A stretch of 64,000 nucleotides of DNA from Astropecten irregularis (Eukaryota > Echinodermata > Asteroidea > Paxillosida > Astropectinidae): positions 9,610,001 through 9,674,000 of the forward strand of contig OZ020248.1 in the NCBI GenBank assembly GCA_963971285.1, written 5' to 3'. Both the position numbers and the translations under genes were made by a program. The notes beneath the pieces were generated by a model. That model was given only the letters and a program-made list of their open reading frames with translations. It made no database searches and was not told the DNA's origin. Positions within the stretch are counted from its first letter, which is position 1; every line of letters starts with the position of its first letter. Of this stretch, positions 48,310-60,500 are shown one piece after another.

Positions 48310-48969
48310 TTGTGAACAGATTTAAATTTGCAAAAATCTTTCACAGTTTTTCCTGTGTTTCCGGACCCCAAATGACAGGTAACTTAGTGCCTTGCATTTT
48401 AAAGGACTACATAAATGCAAGTACACTATTAAAAGACATCAAAGTAAAAAAAGAAAACGAACAAAATTTCCAAATTGATTCACATGACATAAAGAAAATC
48501 AGCCAATTTTAAATTTAACCATAATTTTTTTCTCTCAGAGGTTTATAGTGTTTATCTTGTACACTTTGAGTTTTCTTAAAACACGTGTCAATAAAACAAA
48601 TTCAAATTCCTTCAGGTTTGTTTGTATTTTTTAATCCAAGGTGCGCTACGTATACTAGACTGTAAAAGGAATTGTTTTAAAAAAAGAAAAGATAACTCCA
48701 TTTAATACTTAACAAGACTGTAGGTCTTTCAGAACACAGTCATGTGGTGTCTTAATCAAGTTGTCTCTATTTTGGACAACATAAAAACTATTCCTCACAC
48801 CCATTTCCACATTTTTCTCAAATTCCCTGATTTTACAATTTCGGGCATATTTTACTTTCTCAATGTGTAGACAATTACTGGCCATTTTTACATGTGGTTC
48901 TTTCTTAGCAATTAATATTGATGAGGAATTAGATTATCTACAAAATGTCTCATTTCCAAGTTCAGAACT
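48310..48969. other. Intergenic, no gene seen
   Basis: AT-rich, no recognisable gene or bounded repeat. Confidence 0.35.
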
Positions 48970-49321
48970 TTAAAGGTAGTATCATACTTTGGTTTTTGTC
49001 AAAGAAATACAGATTCATGGACAAAAATATCAAGACAGATATAGTAACAGTCATCTGTGTAAATTTCAGTCCCATACGGTGCCCACTTCTTGAGAAAACT
49101 GAAAAACACCCTTATATCTTTCTCTTTTATTTTTGATCTTTTAAAAGATCAAAAAGACTTTCGGTCGTTGTTTTACTAATTTCTGAATAATTGCACCATT
49201 TCAGGCGGAAAAATTCTAACGGTATGTTTCTACCACCACCATCTTCATACCCTGTAAGTTCTACGTAAATCTGTGAACATTTCTGTTTTGGTTTCTTACC
49301 AAAGTATGATACTACCTTTAA
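48970..49321. mobile_element. TTAA-flanked MITE, family A, best-preserved copy
   Basis: 352 bp including TTAA at 48,970-48,973 and 49,318-49,321. Terminal inverted repeat AGGTAGTATCATACTTTGGT / ACCAAAGTATGATACTACCT is perfect over 20 bp. The centre is the palindrome TTGATCTTTTAAAAGATCAA. No coding capacity. TTAA target use suggests a piggyBac-type transposase elsewhere (inference). Confidence 0.9.
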
Positions 49322-49360
49322 GAAGCAGTTAAAAATTTGAACTTATTTCCATATACAGTG

Positions 49361-49894
49361 TGTCCCCCCAAAAAACCTGATACCCATTTTAAAAAAATTA
49401 TGAAAAGAAATCGCATGTTTTCAGCTATTTGATTTTTAAACTATTGCATTCACTATCTCACTGGGTAAATTCTGACCAAATTTCAATGCAATCCATTCAT
49501 GCATAACCAAGCAATTTAATACTGATTGTCTTGAAAAGTCCATGTTACTGCAATTACAAATGAGTGACAGTTGTGCATTAAACAAACAGGCCCTATTAAA
49601 GCGGTGATCTGTGTGTATAGTGAATGTGGGCGGCCATTTCATGATTTACAGATCACAACTAAGAATGTTAAGATGACCGCCATTGTCACTCAATTGTAAT
49701 GGCAGGAAAATGGACTTTTCCAGACAATCAGTAATTGCTCAGTGATGCATGAATGGATTGCATTGAAATTTCGTCAGAACATGGCCTGGGAAATAGTGAA
49801 TGCAACAGACTAAAAATCAAATAGCTGAAAACCTTACTTTTCTTTTTATATTTTGTTCTGTTTCTCATATCAGTTTTTTTTAGGGGACACACTG
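49361..49894. mobile_element. Inverted-repeat element with CAGTGTGTCCC ends
   Basis: Ends CAGTGTGTCCCCCCAAAA and TTTTAGGGGACACACTG. Long arms carry CAGCTATTTGATTTTTA / TAAAAATCAAATAGCTG and CAATGCAATCCATTCATGCA / TGCATGAATGGATTGCATTG. No target duplication is clear. Confidence 0.8.
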
Positions 49895-50029
49895 AATATC
49901 CGATATCTTGGCAAAGCAGAGAAATTTAAGTTGACACCGACAGTATCATAAAAAATGGAAAAACCTGGGCAATTCTTTTGGCAAGTATTCTACTTTATAC
50001 TGGGGAATAGCGGTTCTAATCTGAGACTA

Positions 50030-50294
50030 CAGGGTGAGTCAAAAAGAAGTTGACCGGAATTGGTGATGCTTTACAAAAGAAACAAATGACACTCAAAAGT
50101 TCAGTAAAGCATATATCTAACAAGCATTCTCTTCTGCTTATTAGAAAAAAATGAATGATCAATTTATTTCATTCTTTTTTCTAATCAGCAGGAGAGAGTA
50201 CTTGTTAAATATATGCTTTACAGAACTTTTGAGTGTCAATTGTTTCTTTTGAAAAGCATCACCAATCCCAGTCAAGTTCTTTTGAATCGCCCTG
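50030..50294. mobile_element. TA-flanked hairpin MITE, Tc1/mariner-like by target site
   Basis: Nearly the whole 265 bp folds back: ends CAGGGTGAGTCAAAAAGAAG and ATCGCCCTG, arms with GACACTCAAAAGTTCAGTAA / TTACAGAACTTTTGAGTGTC, centre TTCTAATCAGCAG-like. TA dinucleotides at 50,028-50,029 and 50,295-50,296. Confidence 0.85.
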
Positions 50295-50910
50295 TATCCA
50301 TAAAAAAACCTGTGCACAAAACAACTGAAGAATCTCAGGTTAAGATACAAAGGCAGTCAAGGAAAACTCATTTTATACACTTGAACCGAACCAGCTTAAA
50401 TAAACCCTTCAACATTTGAGCTACAAGACTTTTCTGAATCTGCCAAAGTCCGACAGTATCCCTGACAGTATGTGCAGTCTGACAGTATGTGCAGTATCCC
50501 TATGGCATATTTCTTGGACTTGGGCCATGTTGGGCCAGTCTTATGCCACCTATAAAAAGTTGGAATGTCATGACCGGACTACATAGTCTCAGCAGTTCAA
50601 ATGCAACGAGACAGAATGTGGAAAGATTCTGGCAGTCGGGGCTCAAGAAACGCAAACCTTCTGCTTGAACTAAGATGTTAACATAAATTCTGACACGACA
50701 ACGTAGCATGTTTTAAAAAAAGAAACAAAATTTTCAGATATTTCAAAATTTTCAATAATTGAAAGATGATTTGAAAGCATTGATCGAGCTGGAACATTTT
50801 CATTTTGCTTGAAAAAAAAAAGAAGAGAAAAATGACTTCTGAAAGAGTTATTAGATTTACATTGCATCCCAAGAGTCAAGACTGGCATTGCTATGACCAA
50901 ACATTACCAG

Positions 50911-51127
50911 GGGCCAATTTCACAGAGCTGCTTAAGCATGAAAAGTCTTCCTTGCTCAAACAGGATAACCAACCAAATGCTCATGTGATGTTTACTGCTT
51001 TTGACTTGTATTCGGCCATTGTTTGCAGAGCATTCACAAGGAGTTTTGGCTGGCATTTATTGTATTTACCAAGGTTTTTGGTGCTTAAGCAAATTTTGGT
51101 GCTTAAGCAGCTCTATGAAATGACCCC
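50911..51127. repeat. Palindromic MITE, family P5, uninterrupted
   Basis: Ends GGGCCAATTTCACAGAGCTG and CAGCTCTATGAAATGACCCC. Right arm GGTGCTTAAGCAAATTTTGG. The left arm has lost one GCTTAAGC unit. Confidence 0.85.
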
Positions 51128-51129
51128 AA

Positions 51130-51686
51130 ACCAGTCTAGACCACCCCCTGAAAACAGAATAGTGAATCTTTAAGAGTTGAGTTGAGCAACTATGGAATGT
51201 GAACTGAATGAATGAACAAAATTGCATCATTGCAAACCTTACCACCTCAGTGGCACAAATCACATGTTATGTGCATGTTTTTCTTCTTTCTTTTTTTAAC
51301 CCTTGGCTTCACTCATTTTAAAAACAGGTATAAGAAAAAAAGCCTTTGTCTCCATTTACGACTGTGTTTAGAACAAGAAAACAATAGTTTGAACCATCTG
51401 CATTTTCAGCTTTTTGGATCCTACGGCAAGTCCCTCAGACCAATATTTACTTATCAAGAAATAAGGAGCAAATACAGAAATAACAATTTATAGACCTCAA
51501 TTAACAGTTTTCTTTGTATTTTATATAATTTTCCCAAGTTTAGAGAAGAGCAGAACTGTACTGAATGAATAGAGAAGGCTTTGCACTGCCTGTAAGTAAC
51601 AATAGCTTCCGGGTCCAAAATATCCAAAAACTATTTGTTACGCATGTTATTTATCAGTGTTTGTGGGATTGGATCCTTTGTGTACA
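51130..51686. other. Intergenic, no gene seen
   Basis: No recognisable gene. Confidence 0.35.
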
Positions 51687-51923
51687 GGGGCCAATTTCAT
51701 AAAACTGTTAAGCACAAAAATTTGCTAAGCACGACATTTCTGTCTTAATAAAAACAGGGTTAACAACCAAATTTCAACATGTCGTGTATCACTTGTGATT
51801 GTTCTTTGGCTGTTGTTCGCTGACCATGAATATCAAATGGAATTTTCAATGGTGGTTTGTTTTATTGGCGATACATTTTTGTGCTAAGTAAATTTGTGTG
51901 CTTTATTTTATGAAATTGGCCCC
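51687..51923. repeat. Palindromic MITE, family P4
   Basis: Ends GGGGCCAATTTCATAAAACT and TTATGAAATTGGCCCC; same centre as 46,434-46,679. Confidence 0.85.
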
Positions 51924-52281
51924 AGGCGTGATGGCTTTTCAGGCCTTACAGTGAGCAATAAATTGTGAAGTCATACTCCAGAAAAAATAAAGCAAAAGCC
52001 AATCAGTAACAAACTTTTATATAAAATGAGTGAGTGAGTTGAAGACTGCATGGTTTTGGAATGGTTGTTGTCCAAATTGAAAAGAATTGATTTGCTTGTT
52101 TACATTGGTTTCCATATTGCCCCTACAGTGGACAAATGTCATGACTAAAAATCTTTGTAATTTTGCCAAATTAAATTGCATTTATTTGATTCTAAGGAAT
52201 CCATAATACAGTAGTTTCTGTTCCACTTTTTTTTCCAAGTACACCCCTCCCTACATTATTTACCCTATTTTCCAGGTTTTC

Positions 52282-52848
52282 TTAAAGACGTAGTAAAATG
52301 GATAGAGAAATAGCGATTCTTCCTCATGAATGACTATTTGAATAGTTTTCCTTAACTTGCATAATAAGAACCAAAAGTTAAAGGATTCTTATCCCGGAAA
52401 AAGGAGCACAAATTTGCCGATTTTGAGCCGGCGCCAAAGACATTTTTGTAAAAAGGTGCTGACATCATTACCTAATTTACATTGGTGATGACGCATAGGA
52501 GGAGACTCGCCGACAGCTATCAAGCATGGCATTCTAAAACAACGCGAACCTGTTGCCTGGCAGCGACTCTCCTTCTGCACGTCATTAGTTTACACGGATA
52601 AACTGCCATCACGTATTGTATCAATATATTGGACAGTGTACCATCGATCCATGCATGTGTAGCGCCCTCTGGGAGAAGAATTGCACAAATTTGATCAAAC
52701 CATCCAGAAATTTGACAATTTTCATATAAAAGAAATATATACTCTAGTTCGTAAAAATATGATATTTTTCACAGATAATCTTAAATACACCAATAACACC
52801 ATGGAAAACTCTCATCTGTTTTCTCTATCCGTTTTACTACGTCTTTAA
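52282..52848. mobile_element. TTAA-flanked element with AGACGTAGTAAAA ends
   Basis: TTAA at 52,282-52,285 and 52,845-52,848; inverted ends AGACGTAGTAAAATGGATAG and CTATCCGTTTTACTACGTCT. 567 bp; interior contains a GC-rich stretch but no coding domain. Confidence 0.85.
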
Positions 52849-52849
52849 G

Positions 52850-53320
52850 TCGACGCTGAATTCTGTGATTACAACTTGTAAATATTTAGTCCTGCTCATT
52901 CTATGGGGGGTAACGCAACAGATTTCTTTATTAATTCATGCATTTGTTGCTAAAAAAAAAACAGCTGCAAAACCTATATACAGATTAGCCTGTCTATAAA
53001 TATGTAACTGTACAATTTACTTCACATGCACAAATGTACTTCAGAATTAAACAGCCGTTATTCTCACAAGATTTAACAAGCTATGCTGATTACGTTCAGG
53101 CAGTTCCGACCAAAAATATATATCAAACTTGCTCATTTCGCCGCTGAAAAACAGAATACAGTGTTTATTTGAAATCAATTTAATTCATTATTAGTAATAC
53201 ATATTATCAGTACAAATATAAATGTGTACATATTTGGCATGTGTTGTCATAATTATGTACAAAATACACAAATTTACAAGATATTTTTAAACACCCCCAC
53301 AAATGAAATAAAGGCCGATT
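52850..53320. other. Intergenic, no gene seen
   Basis: AT-rich with TACAAAT/ACATAT words; no recognised gene. Confidence 0.35.
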
Positions 53321-53324
53321 CACA

Positions 53325-53722
53325 TGACGCTAAAAAACTCTCAAACATTGAGAAATTTTCTCATGGTTTCAAAATCTTACAAAACGGTTTTATGCGGGCT
53401 GCTTTTGCGTCCTTTCACACGGGACAGTGTAACATTTCGCAAGCCTCCATTGAGACGCGAATACTTATTTCGCAGCTAAGCGAAAAAAAATTTTTTATGC
53501 ATGGAAACGCTGAGGTTGTGCATAAAGCGCCCGAGGGCGTGCGGTCTGCACACTCATTCGCAGTGCAAAGCACTTTTGTTGTAGGTCTGGACCTCGGTCA
53601 AAATCTCTCAAGGATTCACCAGGGACGTCGGTCACTCTCAAGCATTTGTGTCCTTTGACACAATTACACTTTTTGTAAGATTTCGCAACCATAAGATGGT
53701 TGAGAGTTTTTTTAAGCGTCTT
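53325..53722. repeat. Inverted repeat with GACGCTAAAAAACTCTC arms
   Basis: GACGCTAAAAAACTCTCAAA...AAATCTTACAAAA at the left pairs with TTTTTGTAAGATTT...TTGAGAGTTTTTTTAAGCGTC at the right. The centre (53,400-53,640) is comparatively GC-rich. Confidence 0.7.
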
Positions 53723-53887
53723 GTAAAAAGTCTTTGACACAGCATAATACGACAATTTTCGGATTTCTCCATCTTCTCATATGAACTACAGGAAATTATA
53801 ACGAAAGATGGGTGTAAATTAAATGAATGAAATGATTAATCATAGTTAACTTCAATATTTTGAGGTCAACAATTTACGCTGAGACCA

Positions 53888-54136
53888 GGGGCCAATTTCA
53901 CAGTACTGCCTAGCACAAAAATTTGCTAAGCATGACATTTCTGTCTTTAAAATATAAACAGGATTAACAACCTAATTTTCATGTGTTGTGTATCACTTAT
54001 GATTGTTCTTTGGCTGTTGATCGCTGACCATGAATATGAAATGGAATTTTTAATGGTGGTTTGTTTTTAATATTGGGCAAGACATTTTTACGCTAAGCCA
54101 TTTTTTGTGTGCTTAGCAGCTATATGAAATTGGCCT
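53888..54136. repeat. Palindromic MITE, family P4
   Basis: Ends GGGCCAATTTCACAGTACTG and GCTATATGAAATTGGCC; same centre as the other P4 copies. Confidence 0.85.
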
Positions 54137-54434
54137 CAGCTTTCTGAGTTAAAGAAACAGATTCTACATATGGCTGAAAATGCAGTTTGCATATTCATGT
54201 CAAACCAAATTTTAAATTAAAAAAAATATTACTTTTTTTTCATAATTCCTTTCCACGACAACAACTGCACGGAGCAAATTCTAAAAAGAAAATGAAAATA
54301 AAAAATAAGAAGATGTTTTGTCCTTACTTTGGAGATGATATAATTGTCTTGTCGCCGTTGGTCCGAACCTTGTCAGGTGGGGGCGGGGTGTGGGTGGGTG
54401 AGTGGGGGGAAGACAAATTTCTTACGTCCAATCA

Positions 54435-54539
54435 TCATAGCAGTTTCACCGAGCCTTCTGGAAGTGCGCTATTGCATATCGTGTAGTAACGCAAGTCGTT
54501 GATTAGTCTCGCAAGATTCTGCGTGAAGGACGGAAGATC
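54435..54539 (-). CDS. XPO6: XPO6 terminal exon with stop TGA
   Basis: Acceptor TTGTGGTCCAG. Encodes DLPSFTQNLARLIND, LRYYTICNSALP and the final EGSVKLL, then TGA at 54,435-54,437. The start and end match the conserved C terminus of the family. Confidence 0.9.
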   Translation of the reverse strand, partial: DLPSFTQNLARLINDLRYYTICNSALPEGSVKLL

Positions 54540-57500
54540 CTGGACCACAAGAAACAAAACACAAAATACTATGATTAAGAGTTATTCAGAGGAAATTTGA
54601 AGGGAGATTCGAACCCGCCACCAGCAGGATACAATACCGGGGCTCTACCAACTGAGCTATCCGTAGCCAGTCTTGCCTTGTGTGGTAGCTTGATTCAGAC
54701 CATAATGCACAACATCGCAAGCCTGTCACTATATCCCAAAGATAAATTACTAGCAGCGTAGATCTAGGGAAAATGGTGCCCAGGGCAAGTGCTGAAAATG
54801 TGTCCCTATTTCAAACTTTTTATGCCAATGAAACAAAAACAAAAATCAGACAATTTGTTTGTGCATTGGATTAGATTTCCAATAATACTACTAAAGCTAC
54901 TTTTTTCTTTTCCTTTGTGTTTTTTGTGGGCAAGTAGACGGTGAATGCTTTTTGCAAGAGAGCCAGATAAGAAAGTAAGGTTTCATGAATATTAATTGAT
55001 TTTGGTCGGGAAATAGATAATATGCAAATTAGGCTTGCCCTTCACCGACGTGGATGAGCACTATATACTCAGTGCTTGTGAGAGCACGTGAGAAAAAATC
55101 ACATGCTTGCTCAGGTGGGAAGTAAGGTTTGCGGATATACCATGCACAAACCGTTTTCAAGAAGTGGAAGTGTGGTTCTGAAAAAAAACGGTGAGAAGTT
55201 GTGATCTCGACGTTCCGGCCGGTGTACTCTGGCCGTCCTCAGGAGAGTGTTAATGATATTTACTTTCTCTCCAAACTCCTCCTACCTGGTCATTCTTGTA
55301 ATTGCATTCCAGCGTCTGTCTCTGGTTGCTGTTCAGGCTGTCAAAGCTCTGCAGGAACTGCACCACGAACGTGCGGAAGAAGCCGGGAAAGTCCACGGCG
55401 GCCATGTTGTAGACGGTGACCATGATCTCCTCTTGCAGGAGATCGTGGGACTTGTGTAGCATGACTTGCAGGAACACGTTCAGGAAGGAGTGCAGCATCA
55501 GATCGCGGAAGATTTTCTGGGGAGCACGAAGAGGAGGAGGACAGAGGAGAAAAGTGTCCACCAAGAAGTTTATTATTTGACAGTTGAGATCATAAATAGA
55601 TGAAGTAAAAGTCATTAAACTTAGGCTCCATCCGAATCTGTTGTCTAGAGCTAGGTCTAGGTCTTCGCTCCATTGCAAATACACAGAGATACCAAGAAAA
55701 TAGACCTAGCCGTAGCTCTGGAAGCCCGTTTCGGACACGGCCTAATTTCTTAATTACAGTGGAACGCCGCTATAGCGAACATGGCGGGATGCACAGATAT
55801 TGTCCATTATTCAGTGGAACACCACTATAACGAACACCGCTATACCGAACATCATCCTTGGCTCCCAATTTTTATGTACAATACATAGGCCTGCTGAACA
55901 TTGTTCACTATAATCTGAATCGCACATATTTTACCAAGCCTTGAATTTGGTTCTGAAAGGGGCAAGGCCACTTTTCCATTGCAAGGGGCACTTCCATTGG
56001 AAAATCATAATGGCTATGGAAACATTTGTAGGGGCACCAAGGCCAAGAACAAGGGCAACGAAGGCTATAGCCTCCATGGCCTCCGTTACATTCAAGCCTT
56101 GTTCTACGTGCTAAGCATAGCAGCCATCAAAAGTCGGTGGTGAATACACTAGCGCTAAAGCAAATTTTCGTGCTACTGTAAGCAAGAGAATTCGAGTAAG
56201 CGTAAACAGTTTTATGAAATACAGATACAGAGAGAGAAAGGGCAAAGGGAGAAAGAGAGGGAAAATGGCAATTTGGTCGAGAGACTCACTTTGTGGTACA
56301 GCTTGAACTTAGCATTCAGTGTTTCCAAGGATTCCAGGTTCTGCTTGAAGATGTCAATGTCCGGCTGTAGGAAGGACTGGCCGAATGCCTGCTCAAAACA
56401 GAACAAAATGAAGAAAATGGTACAGAATTCATGGAGCTGCTAAGCACAAAAAAATTGCTTAGCACAAAAGTCTTTCCCAATAAAACAAACCAGCATTAAT
56501 AACTCCATCTGACCATTGAATAACAGCCAAAGAACAATCACAAGTGATACACAGCGCACAGTTTGATTGACAAGCCGAAGGGTCCATAGCATCATGATCC
56601 TAATTATAAAGGGTCTAGGGTTCGAATCCCTCACCTGCATGATGGCCACAAACTGCTGCTCGTTCTCCACCGTCTCCGTGCTGGACTGTACGGCAGTCAT
56701 CACCGTGAAGAAGTACCTCCACTTACTCTGCAGCAGCTCAAACAGGAGCTTGTACAGAGCAGGCTTGATGTCTGGCGAGGCCCGTTGGGCAACCACTGGG
56801 TAGATCTGATTCATGCAGATGCCGATGATGTTGGGTAAGAAGGCTTTGAAGGCTGAGCCGGGCTCCTGGACGATGATCTCAAAAATCTGCAGAAACCTTT
56901 TCACAAGAGTAATAAAAAAACACCAACTAGCAATTACAACAAATTTTCAAATAAACTACAGTAGAACGTCACAATAACAAACACAGCTATATTGAACATT
57001 TGGCTATACCAAACATCATCCTTGGCTCCCAATGTTTATGTACAATGAATAGGCATGCTGAACATTGTTAACTATAACGAATGACCACTATAACCAATGA
57101 CCACTAAAACCAGGCATGCAACTCAGACTTAACAAAAAATGAGGAAATTCTAATCTTTACAAGATTTTGTGTGGTGTTTTTTCTAATTTCAATGACACAA
57201 GTGTGATGAGAAAAACAAGGAAATCAGCTGATCTTAGGAAAAGTTGCAAGCCTGAATAACAAACTATTTCTGTGCATCCCAGCATGTTCGTTATAGTGGC
57301 GTTCCACTGCACAAGGGAAACTGAATGTACAAATTCAAGTCATTGAAAGGTGAATTATAAAGAAAACTGACTGGAGTGGGATTCGAACCTTGTACCACCA
57401 GAATACCGTTTGCAAGGGGTCACAGGTTCAAATCCTGCTCCAGTCAATTTTTGGTTCCACATTCAATGAAAAAAGAGACGATCCAATTCTTTTCCTGTCC

Positions 57501-60500
57501 ATTCAATGTTGACATCCAAAATATTGCCAGACAAATTGTTGTAAAAACATTCAGAATCAAGGACTATTACGTATTCATAATCATCACTGAAAGGTGAACA
57601 AGGAATATTGACTGGAGCGGGTTTGGAGCCAGTGACCTCCTGAATACCGTACAGGCCCTCTACCAACTGAGCTATCCTGCTTAATGTTGGTGGTGTTCCT
57701 AATAGTCAATTATCTTTGCTCATTTGGAAGTCAGAAGCCATGAAACCACGCACATACCGCTATATCCCAAGGATCATTTTATCAATACTCGCAGCAATAC
57801 TACAACCAGAGACTAAATGGGGGATCACTCAAAGAGGATACAGCTTTGTAATAAATAAAACCATCAAATAACCACAAAGGGAAACTGACTGAATTGAAAG
57901 TCAATGAAAGGTGAACAAAGAAAAATTGACTGGAGCGGGATTCGAACCATCTGGGTTGACTACTGGCTGTCTGGCAGAAAAAGATCACCCAAGTGGTCGT
58001 CTACAATCAATCAAACAGGTGACATCATCAATGAACTGGTACTCACTTCTCAATCACGCCTCTTCCTTTACTGCCTTCCTGAAGAATGGTATCCGACAGC
58101 CTCTCTCTGCCCAGAACAAAAACAAATCAACAAAATGTCAACATTATATTATCTTTACAGGTATAATATAATGATTGGTAAAGGTCACAGAACACCACTC
58201 GCACTTTGTCTGATCCAGCATGTATATGTAATAATAAACCTGTGAAAATTTGACCTCAATCGGACAGGCTTATTATTTCATGAACATATTCGATCAGACA
58301 AAGTGTGGGTGCTGTTCTGTGACCTTTACAATCATGTATTATACCTTTAAACAAGGAATCATTGCATGAACTGTTAGTGCAAACTTTCTTGGCCTTTGCT
58401 CAAGATATTCTTTTAGCTTCCAATAAAAATTCACAATAAAACCAAATAACTCCAGCTACCCATCCTCAATATGAAACGTGACCAAGTAAAAATGAAGCCG
58501 AGTACCAGCCGCCAGCAGTACACATCGCATGGAGTTTTGGCAGGTGACCGGCAACAACTACTACTGATTTGGAGGGATATGATAAGGCATTAGTTTACCC
58601 AGTGAATAGCTCCAGGAAGATGGTGATGGTATGCTGGATGGCAGGGATACCCATCTGGACTCTCAGACTCTGAAATGCCGCTAGGTAGAAACCCATCATG
58701 TCATTCACAACATCTGAAATGTGAAAAAAAAACTCCATCAAAAAAACCCCTTCAAAACAGGACAATACAAAAACAAATACAGATCTTTATTTCAACACAG
58801 TACTGTCCGTGGACAAGGTGATATATATTTTTACCAGGCTGTGACAAATTTTTTTTTTAGGTTGCCCGATCGGGCAAGCCATGTCATAAATTTGCTTGCC
58901 CGAATTGGATCAAAACTTGCCCAAGATTTCACGGAAAAATAAAGAAAAACATAACAAAATTTCCGACATCGATCACCGACGTCTAACACATGTAAAAACA
59001 CGGTTGGAGTGCAGTGTCGAGTGTACATGTACACCGAGATCATTAAATTGTAATTTACATGTAACGTTAGAGTTGCAAGATCCCAGCAAGATATTCCTTC
59101 CAAAGTTCCTGATCATTTCATGTAGTTATTTTGTCCAATTGGTCAAGCAGAAACATCGTGAAATCCTTCCGAAATCAACGATCGCATTGACGTAAACTTA
59201 TCACGCACGTCATTTTTCATGCCTGGTATTGTGCAAAAGTGCACTAGCGAAAGTCTCAACCACGTGTGTCGCGCGCGGGCAGGAAGCTTTCACGTACATG
59301 TACTGTACATCCACATGTTTATATGTACAGCACACAACACACAAAGTGTACAATGTGTATAATGTGTGTTTATGTGACATGCACGGCGAAGTAGCGTTCG
59401 GACAGACCGTGGATCGCGGCCGAGCTCGATATCACGGCATGCATGCTCGGTAATTGTGGTACGCGGCAGGTTCGGTACAGATTGCGGTAAGAAATCTGCT
59501 TTTGACATCGATACAGGAACTATAGTTGCGATTGGTAAGAGTTGAATAATAGATACGTGATATTATTATGACTTAAAGAAGAAAAGTTAAAGAAGGAATC
59601 GTTATGTGAACAACGAAATGAAAAAAAAAACCATGAATCAGAATCTGATCGCATTGGACGGCCATTCAAGCATTCCATACGTCCGTTCCGAAAACTTTAT
59701 GACCGAGATCATGCATGTGGCTGCCGCTGTTCTATCACGTACACGTAACCCCTACACAAAACACAGAGATGCACATCTTTTTCAGCGAGCGTACACGTGT
59801 ACACGCAACTGACAGAACAGCGGCAATGAACGCACGTGACTCAGCAATGAGACCGCGCTAGTCTCAGTCACAATAGGTTCTCTGTACATAATTGTATGCG
59901 CGTGCAGATCTGCAGTGCAGGTGATCAGTTACGTTTGAGTATTCACAGCAACAACTTCTTGAATCAAGGCTAGGACCGCATGCGGCGCATGGGAATAATT
60001 ATTGTTCGTGTGTAAGATCTTTCATTCTGATTGGTTTACAAGTGCTCTGAAAAAGAAAACCTGCTCTCTCAGCCAGTAGCTTACGCTGTTTTAGAACTTA
60101 CGTTGGAAACCCTGATCAGCTGGGGAGAAATGGTGTTAGTTTATATCAACGTCGATGACAGCTGTGCCGATTGCGGATTGCCATAATGGTCAAACACAAT
60201 GGAAATGTGTTAAGCACATACGACTGGACTATTTTTTGTATCATATTGGAATTATAATTAAAGTTCAAAGCATAAAGCTGTTGGTATACTTATGCAGGTA
60301 AGCTGTTCTGGATTTGCCCGATCGGGCAGAGGAAGTCAAAATTTGCCCGAAACAAAATTTGATTGCCCCGGGCTATCGGACAGGCGATTCGTCGCAGCCT
60401 GATTTTTACTGTCCCTATACTTTAAAACACTCCCATAGACTGAGCACACGTTTGAAGTTCGTCAATTTATACAAAGATAAATTGACTGGAGCGGGTAAGA

